Below, one piece after another: positions 33,046 to 40,950 of a stretch of DNA of 64,000 nt. The stretch is from Aquabacter sp040049275. GTDB lineage: Bacteria > Pseudomonadota > Alphaproteobacteria > Rhizobiales > Xanthobacteraceae. Made by a program: the position numbers and the translations under genes. The stretch is taken from the NCBI RefSeq assembly GCF_040049275.1, contig NZ_JBDZDT010000007.1:1-64000 (forward strand), read 5' to 3'. The first letter of the stretch is position 1. Each line of letters starts with the position of its first letter. The notes beneath the pieces are model-generated. The model saw only the letters and a list, made by a program, of their open reading frames with translations. It ran no database searches and had not been told where the DNA came from.

Positions 33046-34542
33046 TCAGGTCGCATTGATCCAGACCGATTTGGTGTTGAGATATTCGTGAAGGTGAGCG
33101 GCGCCGGATTCGCGGCCGTAGCCGCTCATCTTGTAGCCGCCGAACGACACCGCCGGGTCCATCAGCTGGTAGCAATTGATCCAGACCGAGCCCGCGCGCA
33201 GGGCCGGGGCGAGGCGGTGGGCCTTGCGCACGTCGCGCGTCCAGACCCCCGCGCCGAGGCCGAACATGCTGGCATTCGCGCGCCGCGCCAGATCGTCCGC
33301 GTCGTCGAAGGCAATGGCGGAGACCACTGGGCCAAAAATCTCCTCCTGGGCGATCCGCATGCCGTCGGTCACGTCCGCGAACACGGTCGGCGGCACGAAA
33401 TGGCCGTGCGCGAGGGCGCCTTCGGTGAGGCGCGCGCCGCCCGAGACCGCCCGCGCGCCCTCCTTCAGCCCGATGTCCATGTAGCCGGTGACGCGGTCGA
33501 GCTGGCGCTGCGAAATCAGCGGGCCGAGCTGGGTGTCGGGATCAAGCCCGTCGCCCACCCGCAGCGCCCGGCCGAACGCCGCCACCCGGCCGACGAATTC
33601 GTCATAGATGCGCCGCTCCACGAACAGGCGCGTGCCGGCGCTGCACACCTGCCCGGTGTTGGCGAAGGCCGCCATGGCCGCGCCCGGCACCGCCGCGTCG
33701 AGGTCGGCATCGGCGAACACGATGTTCGCCGACTTGCCGCCAAGCTCCAGGGACAGGCGCTTGAGGTTGCCGGCCGAGGCGCGGACGATGTCCTGCCCGG
33801 TGAGGTGGGAGCCGGTGAACGCCACCTTGTCGATGCCGGGATGGGCGGCGATGGCCGCCCCCACGGTACGCCCGAAGCCGGTCACCACATTGACCACGCC
33901 GGGCGGCACGCCGGCCTCCAGCACCAGTTCGGCGAAGCGCAGCGGCGAGAGCGAGGCATCCTCCGCCGGCTTCAGCACCATGGTGCAGCCGGTGGCGAGC
34001 ACCGGCCCTGCCTTGAGCACGCTCATGCCGAGCGGCGCGTTCCAAGGGATGATGGCCCCGACCACGCCGACCGGCTCCCTCAGCGTGTAGGAGAAGACCT
34101 CCCCCGGCACGGAATTGGGAATGGTCTCGCCGTGCAGCGCGGTTGCATGGCCGGCATAGAAGCGCAGCAGGCCCACCATGCGCTTGCGCCCCAGCCGGGT
34201 GCGGCTGATGGGCCCGCCCATGTCCAGCGTGTCGAGCAGCGCCAGTTCGTCGAAGTGCCGGTCAAGCAGGTCTGCGAGGCGCAGCAGCACCGCCTGCCGC
34301 TCGTCGGGCTTGAAACGGCCCCAGGGGCCCTCGAGGGCGGCACGGGCCGCCCGCACCGCCCGGTCGATGTCCTCCGCATCGCCCTCGGGAAGCGTCGCGA
34401 GCAGATCTCCCGTTGCCGGATTGCGGCTCTCGAAGCGCCGGCCGGAGACGGCCTCCACCCAGTCCGCGCCGATCAGCATCTTGCGGGGACCGCCGTCGGC
34501 GAACGGGGTGGCGTGACGCGAAGCAAGGCTTGACTGGCCCAT
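33046..34542 (-). CDS. NAD(P)-dependent aldehyde dehydrogenase
   Basis: A 498-residue ALDH superfamily enzyme. The catalytic glutamate is in LELGGKSANIVFADADLD (about residue 258) and the nucleophilic cysteine in NTGQVCSAGTRL (about 292). PWNAPLGMS and FTGSHLTGQDI form the nucleotide-binding part. It oxidises an aldehyde to the acid. AAGGAG precedes the ATG. It is the last gene of a leftward operon: GMC oxidoreductase, SDR, MBL hydrolase, ALDH (gaps 28, 26 and 45 bases). Together they suggest stepwise oxidation of an alcohol. Confidence 0.93.
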   Translation of the reverse strand: MGQSSLASRHATPFADGGPRKMLIGADWVEAVSGRRFESRNPATGDLLATLPEGDAEDIDRAVRAARAALEGPWGRFKPDERQAVLLRLADLLDRHFDELALLDTLDMGGPISRTRLGRKRMVGLLRFYAGHATALHGETIPNSVPGEVFSYTLREPVGVVGAIIPWNAPLGMSVLKAGPVLATGCTMVLKPAEDASLSPLRFAELVLEAGVPPGVVNVVTGFGRTVGAAIAAHPGIDKVAFTGSHLTGQDIVRASAGNLKRLSLELGGKSANIVFADADLDAAVPGAAMAAFANTGQVCSAGTRLFVERRIYDEFVGRVAAFGRALRVGDGLDPDTQLGPLISQRQLDRVTGYMDIGLKEGARAVSGGARLTEGALAHGHFVPPTVFADVTDGMRIAQEEIFGPVVSAIAFDDADDLARRANASMFGLGAGVWTRDVRKAHRLAPALRAGSVWINCYQLMDPAVSFGGYKMSGYGRESGAAHLHEYLNTKSVWINAT

Positions 34543-34587
34543 GGAAGGCTCCTTCGAGAAGGCTGGGGTCTGTGCGTGGCGGGCGCG

Positions 34588-35466
34588 TCAGATCACCAGC
34601 CGGTAGCCGGTCCCGCGCGGCGCGAGGCGGCTTGCGTGCGGCGCGCCGAAATGGGCGGGGAAGACCAGGGCGTCCTCGGCGATGCACCGCTCCAGCAAAG
34701 CCTTGCGGGTGCGGTAGGCGAGCTGGCTGTCCTCGTCGAAGCGGCAGTGCCATTCGGGGCGCGGCACCTGGACGATCTGGTGCAGCACGTCGGCGGAGAA
34801 GATGCCGGTCTCGCCGTTCGAGCGCGCAGTGAGCACCACCTGCCCGGCGGTGTGGCCGGGCGCCGCGGAAACCGTCAGGCCCGCGGATATCTCATCGCCA
34901 TCGGCGATGTGGTCCACGAGCCCGGCGTCATAGATCGGCATGACGCTGTCTTCCAGCAGGCAGGCGCAATCGGGGAAGCCCTTCAGGCCCGCATCGGAGG
35001 CGATCCAATGGTCGTACTCCGCCTTGGGGAAGAGGTAGCGCGCCTTGGGGAAGGTCGGCACCCAGCGGCCGTCCTCCAGCCGCGTGTTCCAGCCCACATG
35101 GTCGACATGGAAATGCGTGTTGACCACCAGTGTCACGTCGTCCGGCGTGACGCCCGCCGCGGCGAGGCGGTCGAGGAACGGGATGTCCAGCATGTCGAAG
35201 CGGCGGAAGGCCGGCGGGCGCGGCTTGTCATTGCCGCAGCCGGTGTCGATCAGGATCACGTCCTGCCCGTTGCGCACCACCCAGGTGTGCATGCTCGACA
35301 TGAGCCGCTGGGTCTTCGGGTCGAGGAAGGCGGGCGTCGCCAGCTCCGGGTTCTCCTCATAGAAGGAGGGCTTGAAATCCGCGAACAGATAGCCGGGTGG
35401 CGAGCCGGGGCTCAGCATCTCCTCGACGCGGGTAATCTCGATCCCGCCAACATGGAACGTGCTCAT
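34588..35466 (-). CDS. MBL-fold metallohydrolase (AHL-lactonase-like family)
   Basis: A 292-residue metallo-beta-lactamase-fold enzyme. Zinc motif THFHVDHVGW (about residue 118), second metal histidine in SAAPGHTAGQ (about 205), and a closing HFGAPH. The N-terminal IEITRVEEMLSPG and QDVILIDTGCGND fit the quorum-quenching lactonase-like branch, whose members mostly hydrolyse lactones of unknown origin. AAGGAGAG precedes the ATG. In this operon a lactonase would fit opening of a lactone formed by alcohol oxidation; a signal-degrading role cannot be excluded. Confidence 0.88.
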   Translation of the reverse strand: MSTFHVGGIEITRVEEMLSPGSPPGYLFADFKPSFYEENPELATPAFLDPKTQRLMSSMHTWVVRNGQDVILIDTGCGNDKPRPPAFRRFDMLDIPFLDRLAAAGVTPDDVTLVVNTHFHVDHVGWNTRLEDGRWVPTFPKARYLFPKAEYDHWIASDAGLKGFPDCACLLEDSVMPIYDAGLVDHIADGDEISAGLTVSAAPGHTAGQVVLTARSNGETGIFSADVLHQIVQVPRPEWHCRFDEDSQLAYRTRKALLERCIAEDALVFPAHFGAPHASRLAPRGTGYRLVI

Positions 35467-35492
35467 GGCTCATCTCTCCTTGCCGGCTCCGG

Positions 35493-36233
35493 TCACAGCG
35501 TCGCGATGCCGATGGTGAGGCCGCCGCAGATGTTCAGGGTCTGGCCGGTGGTGAAGCCGGCCTCATCGGACATGAAATACATGCAGGCGGCGGCGATCTC
35601 GTCGGGCTGGCCGACCCGGCCGACCGGGATTGTCTTCAGGAAGGCGTCGCGCTGGGCCGTCCCGGCCGCCGCATTGCCGGCCACGAAGCCCTCAGTCTCG
35701 ATCGGCCCCGGGGAGATGCAGTTCACCGTGATGCCGTGCGGCGCCAGCTCCAGGGCGGCATTGCGGGTGAGGCCGACGATGCCGGCCTTGGTCATCCCGT
35801 AGAGCAGGCGCCCGTGCTTCCCGAGAGCCGCGCGGCTGCCCGTGTTGACGATCCGGCCGAAGCCGGCGGCGCGCATGTGGGGCACGAAGGCCTGCATGGT
35901 GAGCACGGTGGCGGCGAGGTTCACTGAGACCAGTTCCTCGAAATGCTCGAACTTCGCGGTCTCCACTTCGCCGTAGAAGAAGCGGGCGGCGTTGTTCACC
36001 AGCCGGAGCACCCGGTGGCGGCCGGCGATCTCCGCGAGGGTGTCGCGGGTTTTGTCGGGGCTGGAAAAATCCACGTTCACGAACTCGCCGGGAAAATTCT
36101 CAAGGGGCGAGGTGCGCGCCAGGCCGATGACATGGTGGCCCTGGGCAGCGAGGCGGCGCGAGATGGCGAGGCCGATGCCCCGGTTGGCGCCGCTGACGAC
36201 GGCGGCCGTTCCGGATGCGGTGTTCTCTCCCAT
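35493..36233 (-). CDS. Short-chain dehydrogenase/reductase
   Basis: A 246-residue classical SDR. Cofactor motif SGANRGIGLA (about residue 15), NNAARF (about 88), catalytic Ser in NTGSRAALG and Tyr-Lys in YGMTK (about 147-151). The ISPGPIETEGFV loop is typical. It uses NAD(P) to oxidise an alcohol or reduce a carbonyl. AGGAG precedes the ATG. Second gene of the leftward oxidation operon. Confidence 0.92.
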   Translation of the reverse strand: MGENTASGTAAVVSGANRGIGLAISRRLAAQGHHVIGLARTSPLENFPGEFVNVDFSSPDKTRDTLAEIAGRHRVLRLVNNAARFFYGEVETAKFEHFEELVSVNLAATVLTMQAFVPHMRAAGFGRIVNTGSRAALGKHGRLLYGMTKAGIVGLTRNAALELAPHGITVNCISPGPIETEGFVAGNAAAGTAQRDAFLKTIPVGRVGQPDEIAAACMYFMSDEAGFTTGQTLNICGGLTIGIATL

Positions 36234-36261
36234 TGTGGTCTCCTGTTCTGGTTGCCGGCGG

Positions 36262-37968
36262 TCAATGCCCCGCCACGATCGCGTCGGCGATCTTCTCCGC
36301 TGTCATCATGGTCGGCACGTTGGTGTTGGCGCAGGGCACCACCGGGAAGATGGAGGCATCCACCACCCGCAGCCCCTGGGTGCTGCGCACGCGTCCGGAG
36401 GCATCTGTCACCGCCATGGGATCATCGGCGCGGCCCATGCGGCATGAGCAGCTCGCATGCCATGTGCCGGTCGCCGAAGACCGTATGAAATCCTCCAGCT
36501 CGGTGTCGTTCTCCATCAGCCGGTCGAAGCGATAATTGCCGGCCATGAACTTGTTGATCAGCGCGCCGCGCACCGCCGGATTGGCATCGAGCATGCGGGC
36601 CAGCGCCTGCATCAGGACCCGGTTCCTGGGGTTGACGATCCCCACCTGCCGCACGCGCTTGTCGTAGCTGGCCGGGAACGGGTCGCTGGCGGCCGCTCCC
36701 ATCTGCGCCGAGCGCTGGATCGTGCCCATGAGGCGGAAGCCGCCCATCAGGCGCTCCACGTCGCGCCGGTCGCTGAGGAGATTGAAGGCAACGGACGGCG
36801 GCTCGCGCCAGTCGGCCGACTTCAGCTTCACCTCGCCGGATTGCGAATAGCTCTTGTTGACGAAGATGATGAAGGTGCCGAGCTGTTCGCCCACCGCATG
36901 CCATGCCGACTTGCTGGCGCAGGTCACGAACATGTCGCCGGCCGGCGCGCCCTCCTGCCCGGAGGAATAGCGCAGCGCCATGAGGATGTGCCGGCGAGTG
37001 AGGGTGCCGATGCGCGCCTCGGGCTTCAGGAACGAGGCCAGCGCGATGGAGGGGTGGTCCATCAGGCTCTGCCCCACGCCCGGTACGTTGGCGACCACCT
37101 CGATGCCCTGCTCGCGCAGATGGCCGGCGGGGCCCACGCCCGAGCGCAGCAGATGCGCCGGCGAGGCAATGGCGCCGCTGGAGAGGATGACCTCGCGGGC
37201 GCGGAACTCCTCCTCCCGCTCGCCGGTGCGGCAGACCACGCCGACGCAGGTCTGGCCCTCGAACAGGAGCCGTGTGACGGTGGCGCGGGTGAGCAGCCGG
37301 AGATTGCTGCGCTGGCGCGTGGCCGGGTCGAGATAGCCGATGGCCGAGGAGACGCGACGGTCATAGGCGTTGGAGATGGTGATGGGGAAATAGCCGTCCC
37401 GGAACGGCCCGTTCTGGTCGGCAAGATAAGGGAAGCCCGCAGCATCCAGGGCGGATGCGACCGCCTTGGCGTGGCCACACCACAGTTCGGGAAAGATCCG
37501 GCTGATGGGGATCGGCCCGTCCTTGCCGTGAAGCGGGCCGTCGAAGTCCATGTCCCGTTCCAGCTTGCGGAAATAGGGCAGGACCGAGTCCCAGTTCCAG
37601 CCGGCGGCGCCGCGCGCCTCCCATTCATCGTAGTCGTTCGGCGCCCCCCGGTTGGCGAGCTGGCCGTTGATGGCCGAGCCGCCGCCCAGCACGCGCGCCT
37701 GCTCGTAGCGCGCCTCGGGCGGCAGCGGGGACGAGAAATCGTTGTGGGGAATGGCCCGCGCGCGCGCCTTCAGGTCGGTCCAGAGGAAGCGGGGGTTGAG
37801 GTAGGCGAAGCCGGGATAGCTGTCTAAAATCTCCGGCGGGACGCGGCCGGGCGGGGTGTCCTCGCCGGCTTCGCACAACAGCACCTTATTGGATGGCTTG
37901 GCCGACAGCCGGTTCGCGAGGACGCACCCGGCGGACCCGCCCCCGACGATGATGTAATCGTACGTCAA
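36262..37968 (-). CDS. GMC family FAD-dependent alcohol dehydrogenase/oxidase
   Basis: A 568-residue flavoprotein. FAD motif YDYIIVGGGSAGCVLANRL starts at residue 3. GMC signature 1 is at ARVLGGGSAINGQLANRG, signature 2 at SSGAIASPAHLLRSGVGP. The catalytic histidine lies in GTWHASCSCRMG and the closing motif is ANTNVPTMMTAEKIAD. Such enzymes oxidise choline, long-chain alcohols or polyethylene glycols. I chose the TTG at 37968 because GGGAAG lies upstream and the flavin motif then starts at the usual distance; a GTG at 38052 is possible. It heads the leftward operon, divergent from the LysR gene. Confidence 0.92.
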   Translation of the reverse strand: MTYDYIIVGGGSAGCVLANRLSAKPSNKVLLCEAGEDTPPGRVPPEILDSYPGFAYLNPRFLWTDLKARARAIPHNDFSSPLPPEARYEQARVLGGGSAINGQLANRGAPNDYDEWEARGAAGWNWDSVLPYFRKLERDMDFDGPLHGKDGPIPISRIFPELWCGHAKAVASALDAAGFPYLADQNGPFRDGYFPITISNAYDRRVSSAIGYLDPATRQRSNLRLLTRATVTRLLFEGQTCVGVVCRTGEREEEFRAREVILSSGAIASPAHLLRSGVGPAGHLREQGIEVVANVPGVGQSLMDHPSIALASFLKPEARIGTLTRRHILMALRYSSGQEGAPAGDMFVTCASKSAWHAVGEQLGTFIIFVNKSYSQSGEVKLKSADWREPPSVAFNLLSDRRDVERLMGGFRLMGTIQRSAQMGAAASDPFPASYDKRVRQVGIVNPRNRVLMQALARMLDANPAVRGALINKFMAGNYRFDRLMENDTELEDFIRSSATGTWHASCSCRMGRADDPMAVTDASGRVRSTQGLRVVDASIFPVVPCANTNVPTMMTAEKIADAIVAGH

Positions 37969-38114
37969 CCCGCTCTTCCCTATGACGCACCGGACTTCTT
38001 GCCCGGATGCTCCCCCCACGGATGTCCCGGGTTCTCGCGGCCCGGTCTGCACTCTTCCGCGCGTGATGCGACCCCTTGATTAGCAAGCCGCGACGGCCTC
38101 GGTCGACTTTCCCG

Positions 38115-38150
38115 GGAGCATATGTTCTATAATCCAAAGGTATGGCAGGA
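38115..38150. promoter_or_regulatory. LysR-type binding box candidate (ATA-N9-TAT)
   Basis: In the gap between GMC and LysR genes, ATA at 38129-38131 and TAT at 38141-38143 give a T-N11-A box, the usual core of LysR-family sites. It lies about 60-70 bases upstream of the LysR start, the normal place for joint control of a divergent pair. Confidence 0.4.
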
Positions 38151-38200
38151 CATGCCGGAATGGTGGGAACGGACCGCAAGCGTCCACCCGGAGGAAACGC

Positions 38201-39175
38201 GTGGAAGTCCGTGACTTGCGCTATTTCAGGACCGTTGCCGAGGCGCGGAGCTTTTCCAAAGCCGCGCTGAAGCTGCGGGTCGCGCAGCCGGCCCTCAGCC
38301 GGCAGATCCGGCGCCTGGAGACCACGCTCGGCGCCCCCCTGTTCGAGCGCCACAGCCGGGGCGTGGTGCTGACCGGGGCCGGCCAGCTTCTGTTCGAGCG
38401 CACCACGAACCTGTTCGACGATCTCGCGCGGATCGAGCGCGACGTGGCCAATTTCGCAGGCGCCAAGACTAGCCGGATCACGCTGGGGGTGCCGCCAGCG
38501 ACCGCCCGCCTCGTGGTGCCGCCTTTGCTCAAGGCGGTCCAGGCCGAGGCCCCGCACATCACGCTGAAGATCATGGAAGGCTTTTCCGGCGTGCTCCACG
38601 ACTGGCTCAGCACCGGCCAGGTGGACATCGCCTTCATGCACAATCCGAGTCTGGCGCCGAACCTGACCTTCGTGCCGATGCTGGTAGAGCACATCTATCT
38701 GGTGGAGCCGCCGGGCAGCCCGCCGCGCACCGAGCTCACCCTTGCCGAGGCACTGGCCCACCCCCTGTTCCTGCCGAGCCCGACCAACAGCCTGCGCCAG
38801 CTGGTGGACCGGCTCGCCGCGCGCGAGAAGCTGAAGGTGGAGATCGCCCAGGAGATCGACGGGCTGACCGTCACCAAGGCGTTGGTGCAGGCCGGCATGG
38901 GCCGGACCCTCTATGCCTACAGCGCCGTGCAGAAGGAGGTGAGCGCCGGGGAGCTCACCGCCTGGCCCATCGTCACGCCGGGCGCGGTGTGGAGCCTCGG
39001 CGCCGCCTTGAGGGTGGACCAGAATTCCGGCGCGCTGGCGGAGTTCGTGGCGCTGCTGGCGCGCGAGGTGGCGACGCTCGTGGAGGAGGGCGTGTGGCTC
39101 GGCAAGCTCCACCGCATTCCCGCGATGATCAAGAAGAAGGCCGGAAAGCGCCGCCCGGCCGCGCGTGTGGCCTGA
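38201..39175 (+). CDS. LysR family transcriptional regulator
   Basis: A 324-residue LysR protein. The N-terminal winged helix (residues 1-60) reads LRYFRTVAEARSFSKAALKLRVAQPALSRQIRRLE in overlapping parts, and the effector-binding domain covers about 90-300. A basic KKKAGKRR tail ends the protein. Divergent from the GMC/SDR/MBL/ALDH operon and upstream of the second OB-fold/thiolase-fold pair, so it probably controls both directions. The start is a GTG with GGAGG eight bases upstream. Confidence 0.93.
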   Translation: MEVRDLRYFRTVAEARSFSKAALKLRVAQPALSRQIRRLETTLGAPLFERHSRGVVLTGAGQLLFERTTNLFDDLARIERDVANFAGAKTSRITLGVPPATARLVVPPLLKAVQAEAPHITLKIMEGFSGVLHDWLSTGQVDIAFMHNPSLAPNLTFVPMLVEHIYLVEPPGSPPRTELTLAEALAHPLFLPSPTNSLRQLVDRLAAREKLKVEIAQEIDGLTVTKALVQAGMGRTLYAYSAVQKEVSAGELTAWPIVTPGAVWSLGAALRVDQNSGALAEFVALLAREVATLVEEGVWLGKLHRIPAMIKKKAGKRRPAARVA

Positions 39176-39316
39176 TCCCGCTCGGCCTCCGGCCATACCC
39201 TTCCGGCATAGTTTCCTTTCCCCAAATCGCCATTCAGGCCCTCCAGGCGGCGCATTAGCGTGGGCGCCCCCGGCCCGCCTGCGGTCGGCCGTGCGCAACG
39301 AACCGTGGAACATACC

Positions 39317-39742
39317 GTGGCGACTTACCTACCGAGCGCTCTGCCCGCGCCCCAGCCGGACCTTGACGACCTGCCGTTCTGGGAATTCTGCAAGGCGCGC
39401 GAGCTCCGGATCCAGGAATGCGCCGATTGCGGCACGCTGCGCCATCCGCCCATGCCCGCCTGCCCGGTCTGCCGCTCCATGCGCACGTCCTGGCGCGCGG
39501 TGCCGGGGACCGGCAGCGTCTATTCGTTCACTATCTGCCATTACTCGGCCCACGCCTCGCTGAAGGAGACGGTGCCCTACAATGTCAGCGTCATCCTGCT
39601 GGACGAGACGCCGGACATCCGCATCGTCTCGAACGTGATCGACGTGCCGCCCGAGGAGATGGCCATCGGCCTGCGGGTGGAGCTTGCGTGGGAAGAGCAC
39701 GCCGACGGCTTCGTCCTTCCGCGCTTCCGGAGGGCAGCATGA
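39317..39742 (+). CDS. Zn-ribbon/OB-fold (DUF35) protein, second copy
   Basis: A 141-residue protein with zinc-ribbon cysteines CADCG and CPVCR (about residues 35-55) and an OB-fold (GTGSVYSFTICHYSAH, DIRIVSNVID). It resembles the protein at 23062 in layout. It overlaps the next gene, a thiolase-fold protein, by four bases, so the two are probably partners in one complex. The GTG at 39317 or another GTG four codons earlier could be the start. Confidence 0.85.
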   Translation: MATYLPSALPAPQPDLDDLPFWEFCKARELRIQECADCGTLRHPPMPACPVCRSMRTSWRAVPGTGSVYSFTICHYSAHASLKETVPYNVSVILLDETPDIRIVSNVIDVPPEEMAIGLRVELAWEEHADGFVLPRFRRAA

Positions 39743-40914
39743 CTGAGGCCTTTCCTTCGGACACCGCCATCGTCGGCCTCGGCGAGAGCCGTTACGGCAA
39801 GCGCGGCAGCATCACCGAGGTCAGCGAGTTCCAGGTCTGCTGCGAGGCGATCAAGGCGGCGGCCGAGGATGCCGGGCTCGACGTCACCGAGATCGACGGC
39901 TTCGCCTCGTTCGCCGACGAGCGGCACGAGCCGGTGCGCATCCAGCAGACGCTGGGCATTCCGCAGATGCGCTTTTCAAACCTCGTCTGGGGCGCGGCAG
40001 GCGGCGGGTGCTCCGCGTCCGTGATGAACGCCGCCCTCGCGGTGCATGCGGGCATCTGCAAAGCCGTGGTGGTCTACCGCTCGCTGTGCCAGGGCCAGTA
40101 TGCCCGCTTCGGCCATTACCGGCCCCGCGCGGTGGGCGGCTCCTACATGACGCCGTTCGGCCTTCTGACCCCGGCGCAATATACTGCTCTCACCTTCCGC
40201 CGCTACATGCACGAGAAGGGGATGACGGAGGCGCAGCTCGCCGAGGTGCCGCTCGCCTTCCGGGACCACGCGCTGCGCAACCCGCGCGCCATCCAGTACG
40301 GCAAGCCGCTGACGGCGGAGGAGTATTTCGCCTCCCGCTACATCGCGACGCCATTCCGCCTCTACGACTGCTGCCTGGAGAGCGATGGCGCCTGCGCGCT
40401 GATCGTCACCACCGCCGAGCGGGCGCGCGACCTGCGCCAGAGGCCGGTGCGCATCCTTGCCGCCGCGCAGGCCAGCAATGCCGGCTGGGGGCTCGGCCCG
40501 GTGGGCTCGCACAACATGCCGCTGGCCGACTACGGCACCACCAATTCCCGCGAACTGGCCCGCGCCCTGTTCGGTATGGCCGGCATAACGCCCGCCGACG
40601 TGGACGTGGCGCAGATCTACGACGCCTTCAGCGGCCTCGTGCCCATGGCGCTGGAGGACTTCGGCTTCGTCGGCAAGGGCGAGGGAGGGGCCTTTGTCGG
40701 TGCCGGAAACCTGCGCTGGTCCAGCGGCACGCTTCCCACCAACACTGCCGGCGGGATGCTTTCGGAAGCCTATCTGCACGGGCTGAACCTTGTGCACGAA
40801 GGCGTGCGCCAGATCCGTGGCCACTCGACCGCGCAGGTGGAAAGCGCCGAAATCAGCTTCGTCAACAGCGGCGGCGGCGCCGGGCACAAGAGCGCGTTGA
40901 TCCTGTCGAGCTGA
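39739..40914 (+). CDS. Thiolase-fold protein (lipid-transfer type) with incomplete catalytic set
   Basis: A 391-residue thiolase-fold protein. Here the first cysteine position is kept (GGGCSASVM, about residue 92). The histidine loop is changed to NTAGGMLSEAYLHG, without the GHP motif, and the last cysteine region reads VNSGGGAGHKSA. So it lacks two of the thiolase residues, and a different two than the paralogue at 25684, which argues against ordinary thiolysis. It overlaps the OB-fold gene by four bases. A role as aldolase or as an acyl-CoA-binding partner is inferred. A hairpin at 40921 follows. Confidence 0.88.
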   Translation: MTEAFPSDTAIVGLGESRYGKRGSITEVSEFQVCCEAIKAAAEDAGLDVTEIDGFASFADERHEPVRIQQTLGIPQMRFSNLVWGAAGGGCSASVMNAALAVHAGICKAVVVYRSLCQGQYARFGHYRPRAVGGSYMTPFGLLTPAQYTALTFRRYMHEKGMTEAQLAEVPLAFRDHALRNPRAIQYGKPLTAEEYFASRYIATPFRLYDCCLESDGACALIVTTAERARDLRQRPVRILAAAQASNAGWGLGPVGSHNMPLADYGTTNSRELARALFGMAGITPADVDVAQIYDAFSGLVPMALEDFGFVGKGEGGAFVGAGNLRWSSGTLPTNTAGGMLSEAYLHGLNLVHEGVRQIRGHSTAQVESAEISFVNSGGGAGHKSALILSS

Positions 40915-40920
40915 AACGGG

Positions 40921-40943
40921 CTGGGCGCGCCAGCCGCGCCCAG
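40921..40943. terminator. Bidirectional stem-loop between convergent genes
   Basis: CTGGGCGCG / CGCGCCCAG arms with a 5-base loop in the 36-base gap between the thiolase-fold gene and the leftward acyl-CoA ligase. No T-run. Confidence 0.6.
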
Positions 40944-40950
40944 TCTCCGC

